Part shown: piece after piece, positions 8,346 through 14,167 of the stretch
Layout of the letters: the number at the start of each line of letters is the position of its first letter
How positions within the stretch are numbered: position 1 is the stretch's first letter
Notes under the pieces: generated by a model
What the model saw: the letters and a program-made list of their open reading frames with translations, nothing else
Databases searched by the model: none
Told to the model about the DNA's origin: nothing
Assembly: GCA_029256035.1 (NCBI GenBank)
Contig: JAQSYR010000027.1
Coordinates: 1-16,613 of the forward strand
From: Anaerocolumna sp.
GTDB lineage: Bacteria > Bacillota > Clostridia > Lachnospirales > Lachnospiraceae
Length of the DNA stretch: 16,613 nt
Direction of reading: 5' to 3'
Made by a program: the position numbers and the translations under genes

Positions 8346-8370
8346 TATTGAGGGAGTATTTTGATATAAT
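8342..8370 (+). promoter_or_regulatory. Candidate extended -10 promoter for cmk-ispH-rpsA
   Basis: TTAATA (8342-8347), a 17-nt spacer and a consensus TATAAT (8365-8370) preceded by TGA form an extended -10 promoter (TGnTATAAT). The -35 overlaps the stop codon of the upstream flavoprotein gene (8343-8345). Transcription should begin near 8377, leaving a leader of about 90 nt before the cmk ATG at 8468. Confidence 0.6.
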
Positions 8371-8394
8371 AATTGAATGAAAATAAAGGAAAGG

Positions 8395-8454
8395 TGCCCA
8401 AGAATTAAATTTACTAATATTTTAGGGCAGTGTCACTGCTTTTTTTGTGACATT
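8395..8454 (+). promoter_or_regulatory. Hairpin-containing leader of cmk, possible attenuator
   Basis: Three pairings compete for the same bases. TGCCC (8395-8399) can pair with GGGCA (8425-8429). GCAG (8427-8430) can pair with CTGC (8436-8439), directly followed by seven Ts (8440-8446) as in a small terminator. AGTGTCAC (8429-8436) can pair with GTGACATT (8447-8454) over 8 positions with one G-U, placing the T-run in its loop. Such mutually exclusive folds resemble an attenuator. The stems are short and no ligand or leader peptide is recognisable, so this is an inference. Confidence 0.3.
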
Positions 8455-8467
8455 ACTGGTGTTATAC

Positions 8468-9136
8468 ATGAAAAATTATAATATTGCTATTGATGGACCT
8501 GCTGGAGCTGGAAAAAGTACAATTGCTAAAAGTATTGCTAAGAATCTACAGTTTATATATGTAGACACTGGGGCAATGTACCGTGCTGTTGCATTGTATA
8601 TGATCAGACAACAGATAGATCCTGAGGATGATATTGCTATTACAAATGCTTGTAACAATATTGATGTTACCATTGCTTATGTGAATGGAGAACAACAGGT
8701 GATTTTAAATGGAGAAAATGTAAACAGCCTGATTCGAACAGAAGAAGTTGGAAAAATGTCTTCTGCTTTTGCAAAACATAAAACAGTAAGAACCAAAATG
8801 GTAGAATTACAAAGAAATTTAGCTGCTAAGGCTAATGTAATTATGGATGGCCGGGATATTGGAACTGTAGTACTGCCCAATGCTGATTTGAAAGTATATT
8901 TAACGGCAAGTACACAGGAACGTGCCAGAAGACGATGGAATGAATTAACAGATAAAGGAATTGCCTGTGATTTTAATGAAATTGAACAGGATATTATCGC
9001 AAGGGATACCCAGGATATGAACAGAGAAATATCTCCATTGTGCCAGGCAGAGGATGCAATATTAGTTGATTCTTCAGCAATGTCTATTGAACAGGTCATT
9101 AATGTCATAATTCAATTATATAAAGAAAAATGTTAG
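8468..9136 (+). CDS. cmk: Cmk, (d)CMP kinase
   Basis: Cytidylate kinase phosphorylates CMP and dCMP with ATP, feeding CDP/dCDP to nucleic-acid and phospholipid precursor pools. ATG 8468 gives 222 aa starting MKNYNIAIDGPAGAGKST, aligning with the family. The P-loop GPAGAGKST is at residues 10-18. A GTG at 8447 would add seven unconserved residues and lies inside a predicted hairpin. The ribosome site at the ATG is weak (GGTG at 8458-8461). Other motifs are YVDTGAMYRA, the CMP-binding MDGRDIGTVVLP, and the lid ERARRRWNE. ispH starts 10 nt after the stop, so the two are one transcription unit. Confidence 0.96.
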   Translation: MKNYNIAIDGPAGAGKSTIAKSIAKNLQFIYVDTGAMYRAVALYMIRQQIDPEDDIAITNACNNIDVTIAYVNGEQQVILNGENVNSLIRTEEVGKMSSAFAKHKTVRTKMVELQRNLAAKANVIMDGRDIGTVVLPNADLKVYLTASTQERARRRWNELTDKGIACDFNEIEQDIIARDTQDMNREISPLCQAEDAILVDSSAMSIEQVINVIIQLYKEKC

Positions 9137-9146
9137 GGGTGGCTAT

Positions 9147-9989
9147 ATGGAAGTTGTTTTAGCTAAAACTGCAGGCTTTTGTTTTGGAGTGAAACGAGCA
9201 ATTGACGTGGCTTTTAAAGAAGCTGATCAGAATAAAAAGGTCTATACATTTGGCTCCATTATTCATAATGAAGAAGTTGTGAATGAGCTAGCAGATAAAG
9301 GTGTTGAAGTGATTCACACAAAGGAAGAATTAAAAGGAATTTCTGAGGGAACAATAATTATACGTTCCCATGGTGTATCGAAAGAAATCTATGATATCAT
9401 TCATGCACAGGGGCTAAAACTTGTTGATGCTACTTGCCCTTACGTCTTAAAAATCCATAAATTAGTAAAAGAACAAAGTGAAAAGAATCATTCTATTATC
9501 ATTGTTGGTAATGATATGCATCCGGAAGTAGAAGGAATTATTGGATGGTGCATGGGTAATTTTACTATTGTAAAAGATATAGAGGATGCAAAGAAACTTG
9601 ATTTATCCTTAGATAAACCAGTAAGCATCGTAGCACAGACGACATATAATTACAAGAAATTTGAAGATATAGTTGAAATTATATCAAAAAAGGGTTATGA
9701 TATAAATGTTTTAAATACGATATGCAATGCTACACAAGAGCGTCAATCAGAGGTAAAAGAGCTTGCAAAGGCTTTAGATGCCATGATTGTAATTGGTGGG
9801 CAGCATAGTTCGAATACCCAAAAGTTATACGAAATATCTAAATTAGAATGTGAAAATACTTACTATATACAGACACTTAGAGACCTGGATTTGAATAAAA
9901 TCAAATCTTTTCGTAGCGTAGGTATTACAGCAGGGGCATCCACCCCAAACAATATTATCAAGGAGGTTCATACCGCATGTCAGAATTGA
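9147..9989 (+). CDS. ispH: IspH, 4-hydroxy-3-methylbut-2-enyl diphosphate reductase
   Basis: The last enzyme of the MEP pathway. It reduces HMBPP to isopentenyl and dimethylallyl diphosphate using an iron-sulfur cluster. All three cluster cysteines are present: C12 (GFCFGVKRA), C97 (DATCPYV) and C193 (NTICNATQERQ). The substrate-binding residues in the HPEVEG and TTYNY segments are present as well. The length is 280 aa, normal. AGGGGTGG overlaps the end of cmk and precedes the ATG by 4-5 nt. The gene's last 13 nt overlap the rpsA start, and the S1 ribosome site AGGAGG (9961-9966) is inside ispH. In many clostridia IspH and S1 are fused in one polypeptide; here they are separate but probably translationally coupled. 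Confidence 0.97.
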   Translation: MEVVLAKTAGFCFGVKRAIDVAFKEADQNKKVYTFGSIIHNEEVVNELADKGVEVIHTKEELKGISEGTIIIRSHGVSKEIYDIIHAQGLKLVDATCPYVLKIHKLVKEQSEKNHSIIIVGNDMHPEVEGIIGWCMGNFTIVKDIEDAKKLDLSLDKPVSIVAQTTYNYKKFEDIVEIISKKGYDINVLNTICNATQERQSEVKELAKALDAMIVIGGQHSSNTQKLYEISKLECENTYYIQTLRDLDLNKIKSFRSVGITAGASTPNNIIKEVHTACQN

Positions 9990-10192
9990 GTTTTGAACAA
10001 TTATTGGAGGATTCTTTTAAAACAATACACAATGGAGAGGTAGTAGAGGGCACTATAATTCGTGTTAAAGAAGACGAAATCGTCGTAAATATAGGTTACA
10101 AAGCTGATGGAATTATTACTCGTAGCGAATATACCAATACACCAAATGTAGACTTAACTACTGTTGTGAAGGAAGGCGAAAAAAGGAAGTAA
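9977..10192 (+). CDS. rpsA: S1 5' fragment (first S1 domain, truncated)
   Basis: This 71-aa open frame begins MSELSFEQLLEDSFK, preceded by AGGAGG (9961-9966) at 10 nt. It holds the first four or so strands of S1 domain 1, including VVEGTIIRVKEDEIVVNIG and the GIITRSEY loop. S1 identity ends at VVKEGEK (residue 69); the last two codons before TAA (10190-10192) are out of frame. Alone it would be a non-functional OB-fold piece. Confidence 0.8.
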   Translation: MSELSFEQLLEDSFKTIHNGEVVEGTIIRVKEDEIVVNIGYKADGIITRSEYTNTPNVDLTTVVKEGEKRK

Positions 10193-10997
10193 GAGATTAG
10201 AGGATGCATTTAATAATAAAGAAGTATTAAAAGCTCCTGTAAGCGCTGTTTTAAACGGCGGATTAAGTGTAATTGTTGATGAAGCTAGAATCTTTATTCC
10301 TGCAAGTTTAGTATCTGATTCATTTGAAAAGAATTTAGAGAAGTATGCAGGCATGGAAATTGAATTTGTAATCAGCGAATTTAATCCTAAGAAAAGAAGA
10401 ATTATTGGTGATCGCAGACAATTATTAGTTGCTAAGAAAAAAGAAATGCAAAAAGACTTATTTGAAAAAATCAGCGTAGGAATGACAGTAGAAGGTGTAG
10501 TTAAAAACGTAACTGATTTTGGTGCATTTATTGACTTAGGGGGAGCAGATGGATTGCTTCATATTTCAGAAATGTCCTGGGGCAGAGTAGAAAATCCTAA
10601 AAAGTTATTTAAGGTTGGAGATACAGTAAAGGTATTAATTAAAGAAATTTCAGGAGAAAAAATTGCATTAAGTTTAAAATTTGATAATACAAATCCTTGG
10701 ATTAATGCATCTGAAAAATATGCTGTTGGAACTGTAGTAACTGGAACAGTTGCTCGTATGACTGATTTTGGTGCATTTATTGAGTTAGAAGCTGGTGTAG
10801 ATGCTCTGCTTCATGTATCTCAGATTTCAAAGGAACACGTTGAAAAACCTGCTGATGTATTAAAAGTTGGACAGGAAGTTACTGCTAAAGTAGTAGACTT
10901 TAATTTAGATGATAAAAAGATCAGCTTAAGCGTAAAGGCACTGTCTGATGATGCAGAAGTTAAAGAAGAAACTGCAGAAGCTACCACAGAAGAATAA
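10185..10997 (+). CDS. rpsA: S1 3' fragment (domains 2-4) without its own clear start
   Basis: About 270 codons of continuous S1 sequence beginning GSKRLEDAFNN. They include the IPASLVSDSF segment, EFNPKKRRIIGDR, then two domains with the hallmark VTDFGAFIDLGG-DGLLHISEMSW and MTDFGAFIELEAG-DALLHVSQIS, and an acidic Glu/Thr-rich tail. The first in-frame ATG is at 10353 (giving 214 aa), but it has only a weak AGG-type site and would discard conserved S1 sequence. I therefore read it as a continuation of the 9977 gene rather than an independent gene. No terminator follows; cheR starts 43 nt later. Confidence 0.8.
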   Translation, partial: GSKRLEDAFNNKEVLKAPVSAVLNGGLSVIVDEARIFIPASLVSDSFEKNLEKYAGMEIEFVISEFNPKKRRIIGDRRQLLVAKKKEMQKDLFEKISVGMTVEGVVKNVTDFGAFIDLGGADGLLHISEMSWGRVENPKKLFKVGDTVKVLIKEISGEKIALSLKFDNTNPWINASEKYAVGTVVTGTVARMTDFGAFIELEAGVDALLHVSQISKEHVEKPADVLKVGQEVTAKVVDFNLDDKKISLSVKALSDDAEVKEETAEATTEE

Positions 10998-11040
10998 AAT
11001 TTAATACAAAAGATACTTTAAATACAAAGGAGAACTTTAT

Positions 11041-11820
11041 TTGGCTGATAATTATGAATCATTTAAGGAACAAATTTTTAGGCTTACAAACATTAATTTA
11101 GATGCCTATAAAGAGCGTCAGATGAAACGCAGGATTGATGCCTTAATTGCAAAACATAAAATTACTTCTTATATTGATTTTGTGGAGACAATTAAAAAGA
11201 ATCCTACTATGTTTGAAGATTTTGTTAATTATCTTACAATTAATGTATCTGAATTTTTTCGCAATCCGGAGCAGTGGAATCTTTTGGAAAATGATGTATT
11301 GCCATATTTATTCGACAAGTTTGGCAACAATCTAAAAATTTGGAGTGCTGCATGTTCTACAGGTGATGAACCATATTCCCTTGCTATGTTATTATCCAAA
11401 TTTATGCCTTTATCAAGAATTAAAATTATAGCTACGGATATAGATAAACAAGTTCTGGATAAGGCAAGATTAGGGCTTTATAATGAAAAAAGTTTAAAGG
11501 AATTACCAAAAGAATTTCTGCCTAAATTTTTTCAGCAAGTAAATGATAAAACATACCAAATATCCGATAGTATAAAGTCATGTGTGGAATTTAAGCAACA
11601 CAATCTACTAAAAGATGAGTATCCTAAACAATGCGATTTAATTATTTGCAGAAATGTTTTAATTTACTTTACAGAAGAAGCAAAAGATGAAATATACAAA
11701 AAGTTTAATGCTGCCTTAAAAAAAGATGCCATTTTATTTGTTGGAAGTACAGAACAAATTATACAGCCTCAAAATCTTCAATATACATCTTATAAATCAT
11801 TCTTCTATAAGAAAATGTAA
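11041..11820 (+). CDS. cheR: CheR-type S-adenosylmethionine-dependent protein-glutamate methyltransferase
   Basis: CheR methylates glutamates of chemoreceptor proteins using SAM. The 259-aa protein has the N-terminal helical CheR_N region with YKERQMKRRIDALI, then NYLTINVSEFFRNPEQW. The SAM-binding motif I follows at about W101-S113 (SAACSTGDEPYSLA, with Asp where Glu is usual), then ATDID and the late motif DLIICRNVLIYF. It starts with TTG at 11041, with AAAGGAGA (11026-11033) 7 nt upstream; no in-frame ATG fits the family N-terminus. No receptor, CheB, CheA or CheW gene is in the window, so its chemotaxis role is by family only. It could be co-transcribed with rpsA and ends at a strong terminator. 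Confidence 0.92.
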   Translation: MADNYESFKEQIFRLTNINLDAYKERQMKRRIDALIAKHKITSYIDFVETIKKNPTMFEDFVNYLTINVSEFFRNPEQWNLLENDVLPYLFDKFGNNLKIWSAACSTGDEPYSLAMLLSKFMPLSRIKIIATDIDKQVLDKARLGLYNEKSLKELPKEFLPKFFQQVNDKTYQISDSIKSCVEFKQHNLLKDEYPKQCDLIICRNVLIYFTEEAKDEIYKKFNAALKKDAILFVGSTEQIIQPQNLQYTSYKSFFYKKM

Positions 11821-11824
11821 TAAT

Positions 11825-11863
11825 AACCGGAGACAACTAAGATCTATTGTTGTCTCCGGTTTT
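11825..11863 (+). terminator. Strong rho-independent terminator after cheR
   Basis: A perfect 13-bp stem pairs AACCGGAGACAAC (11825-11837) with GTTGTCTCCGGTT (11849-11861), around an 11-nt loop, and runs into TTTTAAGTTT. It starts 5 nt after the cheR stop. It closes the cmk-ispH-rpsA-cheR unit. Confidence 0.92.
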
Positions 11864-11925
11864 AAGTTTGATTAAGAATCTCATTTAAAAGCTTTTATGA
11901 CCCTCTATTTTTATTCAATTTTATG

Positions 11926-11954
11926 TTGATTTTTATTTTAATATCTAGTATATT
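11926..11954 (+). promoter_or_regulatory. Candidate sigma-A promoter for plsX-acpP
   Basis: TTGATT (11926-11931), a 17-nt spacer and TATATT (11949-11954) give a near-consensus promoter after the cheR terminator. Transcription would start near 11961 and leave a leader of about 75 nt. TAGGTACTGA at 11961-11970 lies at the expected start site. Its reverse strand, TCAGTACCTA, resembles a half-site of the FapR operator known from Bacillus fatty-acid genes; the other half is not evident. Confidence 0.6.
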
Positions 11955-11986
11955 GATGTATAGGTACTGACAGGGGAGAAAAAGGG

Positions 11987-12043
11987 ATGAAGTATTGTAT
12001 TAAAAAATGCATTAAAGTGCAGATGGGAGCCAGCTATGAGTAG
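11987..12043 (+). CDS. Possible 18-aa leader peptide overlapping the plsX start
   Basis: A short ORF starts at ATG 11987 with AGGGGAG (11972-11978) about 8 nt upstream, a better ribosome site than many in the window. It encodes MKYCIKKCIKVQMGASYE. Its stop, TAG 12041-12043, lies just inside plsX (ATG 12036), so the two overlap by 8 nt in different frames, which would suit translational coupling. It lies within the predicted plsX transcript. It is not ribosomal protein L32, which often precedes plsX in other Firmicutes. Too short to judge by codon use; it may be chance. Confidence 0.3.
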   Translation: MKYCIKKCIKVQMGASYE

Positions 12044-13046
12044 AATAATCAGGGTAGCAGTTGATGCTATGGGTGGCGATAATGCACCAGTTGAAATTGT
12101 GAAAGGTGCTACGGAAGCAGTTAACGAAAGAGAAGACATTGTTGTTTTACTAGTTGGTAAGGAAGATATTTTGAATGCAGAATTAAATAATTATACATTT
12201 GATAAAAGTCGTATAAAAGTAATAAATGCAGATGATATTATTACCAATGATGAAGCTCCGGTTATGGCAATAAGACGTAAGAAAGACTCTTCAATTGTAG
12301 TTGCTCTCAACTTAGTTAAGAACGGTGAAGCTGATGCTTTTGTATCGGCCGGCAGTACTGGTGCTGTACTGGTTGGTGGACAATTCATTGTAGGTAGAAT
12401 AAAAGGTGTCGAAAGACCCCCTCTCGCTCCAATTATACCAACCCTTGAGGGTGTATCATTATTGATTGACTGTGGAGCCAATGTTGATGCAAGGCCTTCT
12501 CATTTAGTTCAATTTGCCAAAATGGGATCCGTTTACATGGAACATGTAGTAGGAATTAAAAATCCAAGAGTTGCCATAGTAAATATAGGTGCAGAAGAAG
12601 AAAAGGGAAATCTGTTAGTTAAGGAAACATTTCCGTTACTTAAGAATTGTAATGAGATTAACTTCATAGGCAGCATTGAAGCCAGAGAAATACCAAATGG
12701 AGCTGCAGACGTAATTGTATGTGAGGCTTTTGTTGGCAATGTTATCTTAAAACTTTATGAAGGACTTGGTAGCGCCTTGATAGGTAAGATAAAATCAGGT
12801 CTGATGAGTACTACAAGAAGTAAAATAGGTGCAGCTTTAGTAAAACCTGCATTAAAAGAAACTTTAAAATCATTTGATTCATCAAAATACGGTGGGGCAC
12901 CATTGCTTGGATTAAATGGGCTTATTGTTAAAACCCATGGAAGTTCCAAAAGCGTAGAAGTAAAGAATTCTATTATTCAATGTATTACTTTTACAGAACA
13001 AGAGATTAATGAAAAAATCAAAAAAAATATTCAAGTAGAAGAATAA
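12036..13046 (+). CDS. plsX: PlsX, phosphate acyltransferase
   Basis: PlsX converts acyl-ACP and phosphate to acyl phosphate, which the membrane acyltransferase PlsY uses to start phospholipid synthesis. The 336-aa protein shows the family N-terminus VAVDAMGGDNAP, the SAGSTGAVL segment, the ERPPLAPIIPT strand, LIDCGANVD, NIGAEEEKGN, CEAFVGNV and the C-terminal YGGAPLLGLNG. The length is typical. GGGAG (12025-12029) lies 6 nt before the ATG, inside the possible 18-aa leader ORF. acpP follows 22 nt after the stop, matching the functional link between acyl-ACP and PlsX. The unit has its own promoter and is bounded upstream by the cheR terminator. Confidence 0.97.
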   Translation: MSRIIRVAVDAMGGDNAPVEIVKGATEAVNEREDIVVLLVGKEDILNAELNNYTFDKSRIKVINADDIITNDEAPVMAIRRKKDSSIVVALNLVKNGEADAFVSAGSTGAVLVGGQFIVGRIKGVERPPLAPIIPTLEGVSLLIDCGANVDARPSHLVQFAKMGSVYMEHVVGIKNPRVAIVNIGAEEEKGNLLVKETFPLLKNCNEINFIGSIEAREIPNGAADVIVCEAFVGNVILKLYEGLGSALIGKIKSGLMSTTRSKIGAALVKPALKETLKSFDSSKYGGAPLLGLNGLIVKTHGSSKSVEVKNSIIQCITFTEQEINEKIKKNIQVEE

Positions 13047-13068
13047 GGTTAGAGGAAAGGTGAACAGT

Positions 13069-13302
13069 ATGGAATTTGAAAAATTAGTTAAAATTATTAG
13101 TGAAGTATTAAATGTTGATGGAGATGAAATCACAATGGAGACAACTTTTGTGGATGACTTAGGAGCTGATTCTCTGGACATTTTCCAAATTATTATGGGC
13201 ATTGAAGAAGAATTTGATATTGAAATCGCTAATGAAGAAGCTGAAAACATTGTAACAGTTAGTGATGCTATCGATCAGATTAAGAATGCATTAAATCAGT
13301 AA
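13069..13302 (+). CDS. acpP: Acyl carrier protein
   Basis: Small acidic carrier of growing fatty-acid chains. I choose ATG 13069 (77 aa, MEFEKLVKII...), served by AGAGGAAAGG at 13051-13060. A GTG at 13060 would add MNS and overlap that ribosome site. The phosphopantetheine attachment serine is S35 in DLGADSLDIFQ, and the helix II acidic run MGIEEEFDIEI is conserved. The fit to clostridial fatty-acid-synthesis ACP is better than to a secondary-metabolism carrier. It forms a pair with plsX and is followed by two terminator-like hairpins. Confidence 0.95.
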   Translation: MEFEKLVKIISEVLNVDGDEITMETTFVDDLGADSLDIFQIIMGIEEEFDIEIANEEAENIVTVSDAIDQIKNALNQ

Positions 13303-13318
13303 TATAAATGTCATTTAG

Positions 13319-13375
13319 CTCTTTCAATAGGGCGGCCCTTAAGTTAGGGTACCCCCTTTTTGAAAGAGTTTTTTT
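13319..13375 (+). terminator. First of two tandem terminators after acpP
   Basis: CTCTTTCAA (13319-13327) pairs perfectly with TTGAAAGAG (13360-13368), followed directly by seven Ts (13369-13375). The interior contains GC-rich complementary pieces (AGGG at 13329-13332 with CCCT about 13354-13357, and a small AGGGcggCCCT hairpin) that can extend or branch the stem. It starts 16 nt after the acpP stop. Confidence 0.85.
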
Positions 13376-13380
13376 AAATA

Positions 13381-13408
13381 AACGTTCGGCTTGCCGAACG
13401 TTGTTTTT
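13381..13408 (+). terminator. Second tandem terminator, upstream of rnc
   Basis: AACGTTCGGC (13381-13390) and GCCGAACGTT (13393-13402) are perfect complements, folding as nine pairs with a CTTG tetraloop. GTTTTT (13403-13408) follows. It sits 5 nt after the T-run of the first hairpin and ends 38 nt before the rnc ATG. Confidence 0.85.
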
Positions 13409-13446
13409 ACATTTGATATTCAATAAAGGAGGTATATCTTATAAAT

Positions 13447-14148
13447 ATGGATCATATAGCAGTTACTAATTTAAAGGCATTTGAAGAAGTCATAGGATAT
13501 AAATTTAATGACCGCAGATTATTAAAACATGCACTTACTCATAGTTCTTATGCCAATGAAAAGCGTATGCACAAGTTGGAGAATAATGAACGTCTGGAAT
13601 TTTTAGGCGATGCCGTACTAGAGCTAGTAACCAGTGAATTTATATATCAACGACATAAAAAAATGCCAGAGGGTGATTTGACGAAACTTAGAGCTCGTAT
13701 TGTATGTGAACAGACATTAGCATCCTGTGCAAATGATTTAAACTTAGGTAATTATGTTTTACTTGGAAAAGGAGAAGCAGCAACTGGAGGACGGGAACGT
13801 CATTCCATTCTTTCCGATGCGATGGAAGCAATTATAGGTGCTATTTATCTAGACGGTGGTTTTACTAATGCAAAAGAGTTTATCAGTAAATTTATATTAT
13901 CTGATGTTGAAAATAAAGAGCTCTTTTTTGATAGCAAGACTATCTTACAAGAAATTGTTCAAAGCGAGTACAAAGAACAATTAATTTATGAGTTAATAAG
14001 GGAAGAAGGTCCGGATCATAATAAGAAGTTTACTGTGGCTGCATTGGTAAATGACATTGAACTAGGAATCGGTGTGGGAAGTACAAAGAAAGCTGCAGAA
14101 CAAGAGGCAGCGTATCAGTCTATACTTAGAATGAAACGGAAAAAATGA
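13447..14148 (+). CDS. rnc: Rnc, ribonuclease III
   Basis: Double-strand-specific endoribonuclease for rRNA precursor and mRNA processing. The 233-aa protein has the catalytic signature N47-E-R-L-E-F-L-G-D-A-V-L-E59 with D55. The second metal site is D124 and E127 (SDAMEAIIGA). A C-terminal double-stranded-RNA-binding domain begins at about residue 158 and ends with GSTKKAAEQEAA. The only good ribosome site, AAAGGAGGT (13425-13433), is 13 nt from ATG 13447, a longer spacing than usual; no closer standard start exists. No convincing promoter lies between the tandem terminators and the gene, so expression may rely on read-through or RNA processing. smc follows 19 nt later. Confidence 0.96.
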   Translation: MDHIAVTNLKAFEEVIGYKFNDRRLLKHALTHSSYANEKRMHKLENNERLEFLGDAVLELVTSEFIYQRHKKMPEGDLTKLRARIVCEQTLASCANDLNLGNYVLLGKGEAATGGRERHSILSDAMEAIIGAIYLDGGFTNAKEFISKFILSDVENKELFFDSKTILQEIVQSEYKEQLIYELIREEGPDHNKKFTVAALVNDIELGIGVGSTKKAAEQEAAYQSILRMKRKK

Positions 14149-14167
14149 TTTATTTGGGGGAAACTAC

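Larger units (their letters stand above)
9977..10997 (+). pseudogene. rpsA: Ribosomal protein S1 gene interrupted by an internal deletion and frame change
   Basis: S1 binds mRNA through repeated OB-fold domains. The locus reads S1 in frame from ATG 9977 to about 10183, then again in a different frame from about 10185 to TAA 10995-10997. The join near 10178-10187 (GAAAAAAGGA) is not a simple slip. In clostridial S1, the segment ending VVKEGEK is separated from GSKRLEDAF by roughly 28 residues that complete the first S1 domain, and these are absent. A loss of 3n+2 nt fits, for example between two GAAAAA-like repeats. Downstream are a degenerate second domain and two canonical S1 domains (about 10470-10680 and 10725-10960), then an acidic tail. 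The flanking operon is intact. A real lesion or a consensus error are both possible; a programmed frameshift would still leave the domain incomplete. Confidence 0.85.

Noticed and set aside
8677..9108. 143-codon open frame on the minus strand inside cmk
   Set aside because: It is the antisense shadow of a secure gene, has no ribosome site and is rich in Ser/Ile/Leu with no motif.
10178..10192. Programmed ribosomal frameshift at the A6 run in rpsA
   Set aside because: A shift would restore the frame but leave the end of S1 domain 1 missing; the lost segment points to a deletion.
12912..13250. 112-codon minus-strand open frame across the end of plsX and acpP
   Set aside because: It covers two secure genes on the other strand; its low-complexity Ser/Ile/Phe content is typical of antisense reading of AT-rich genes.
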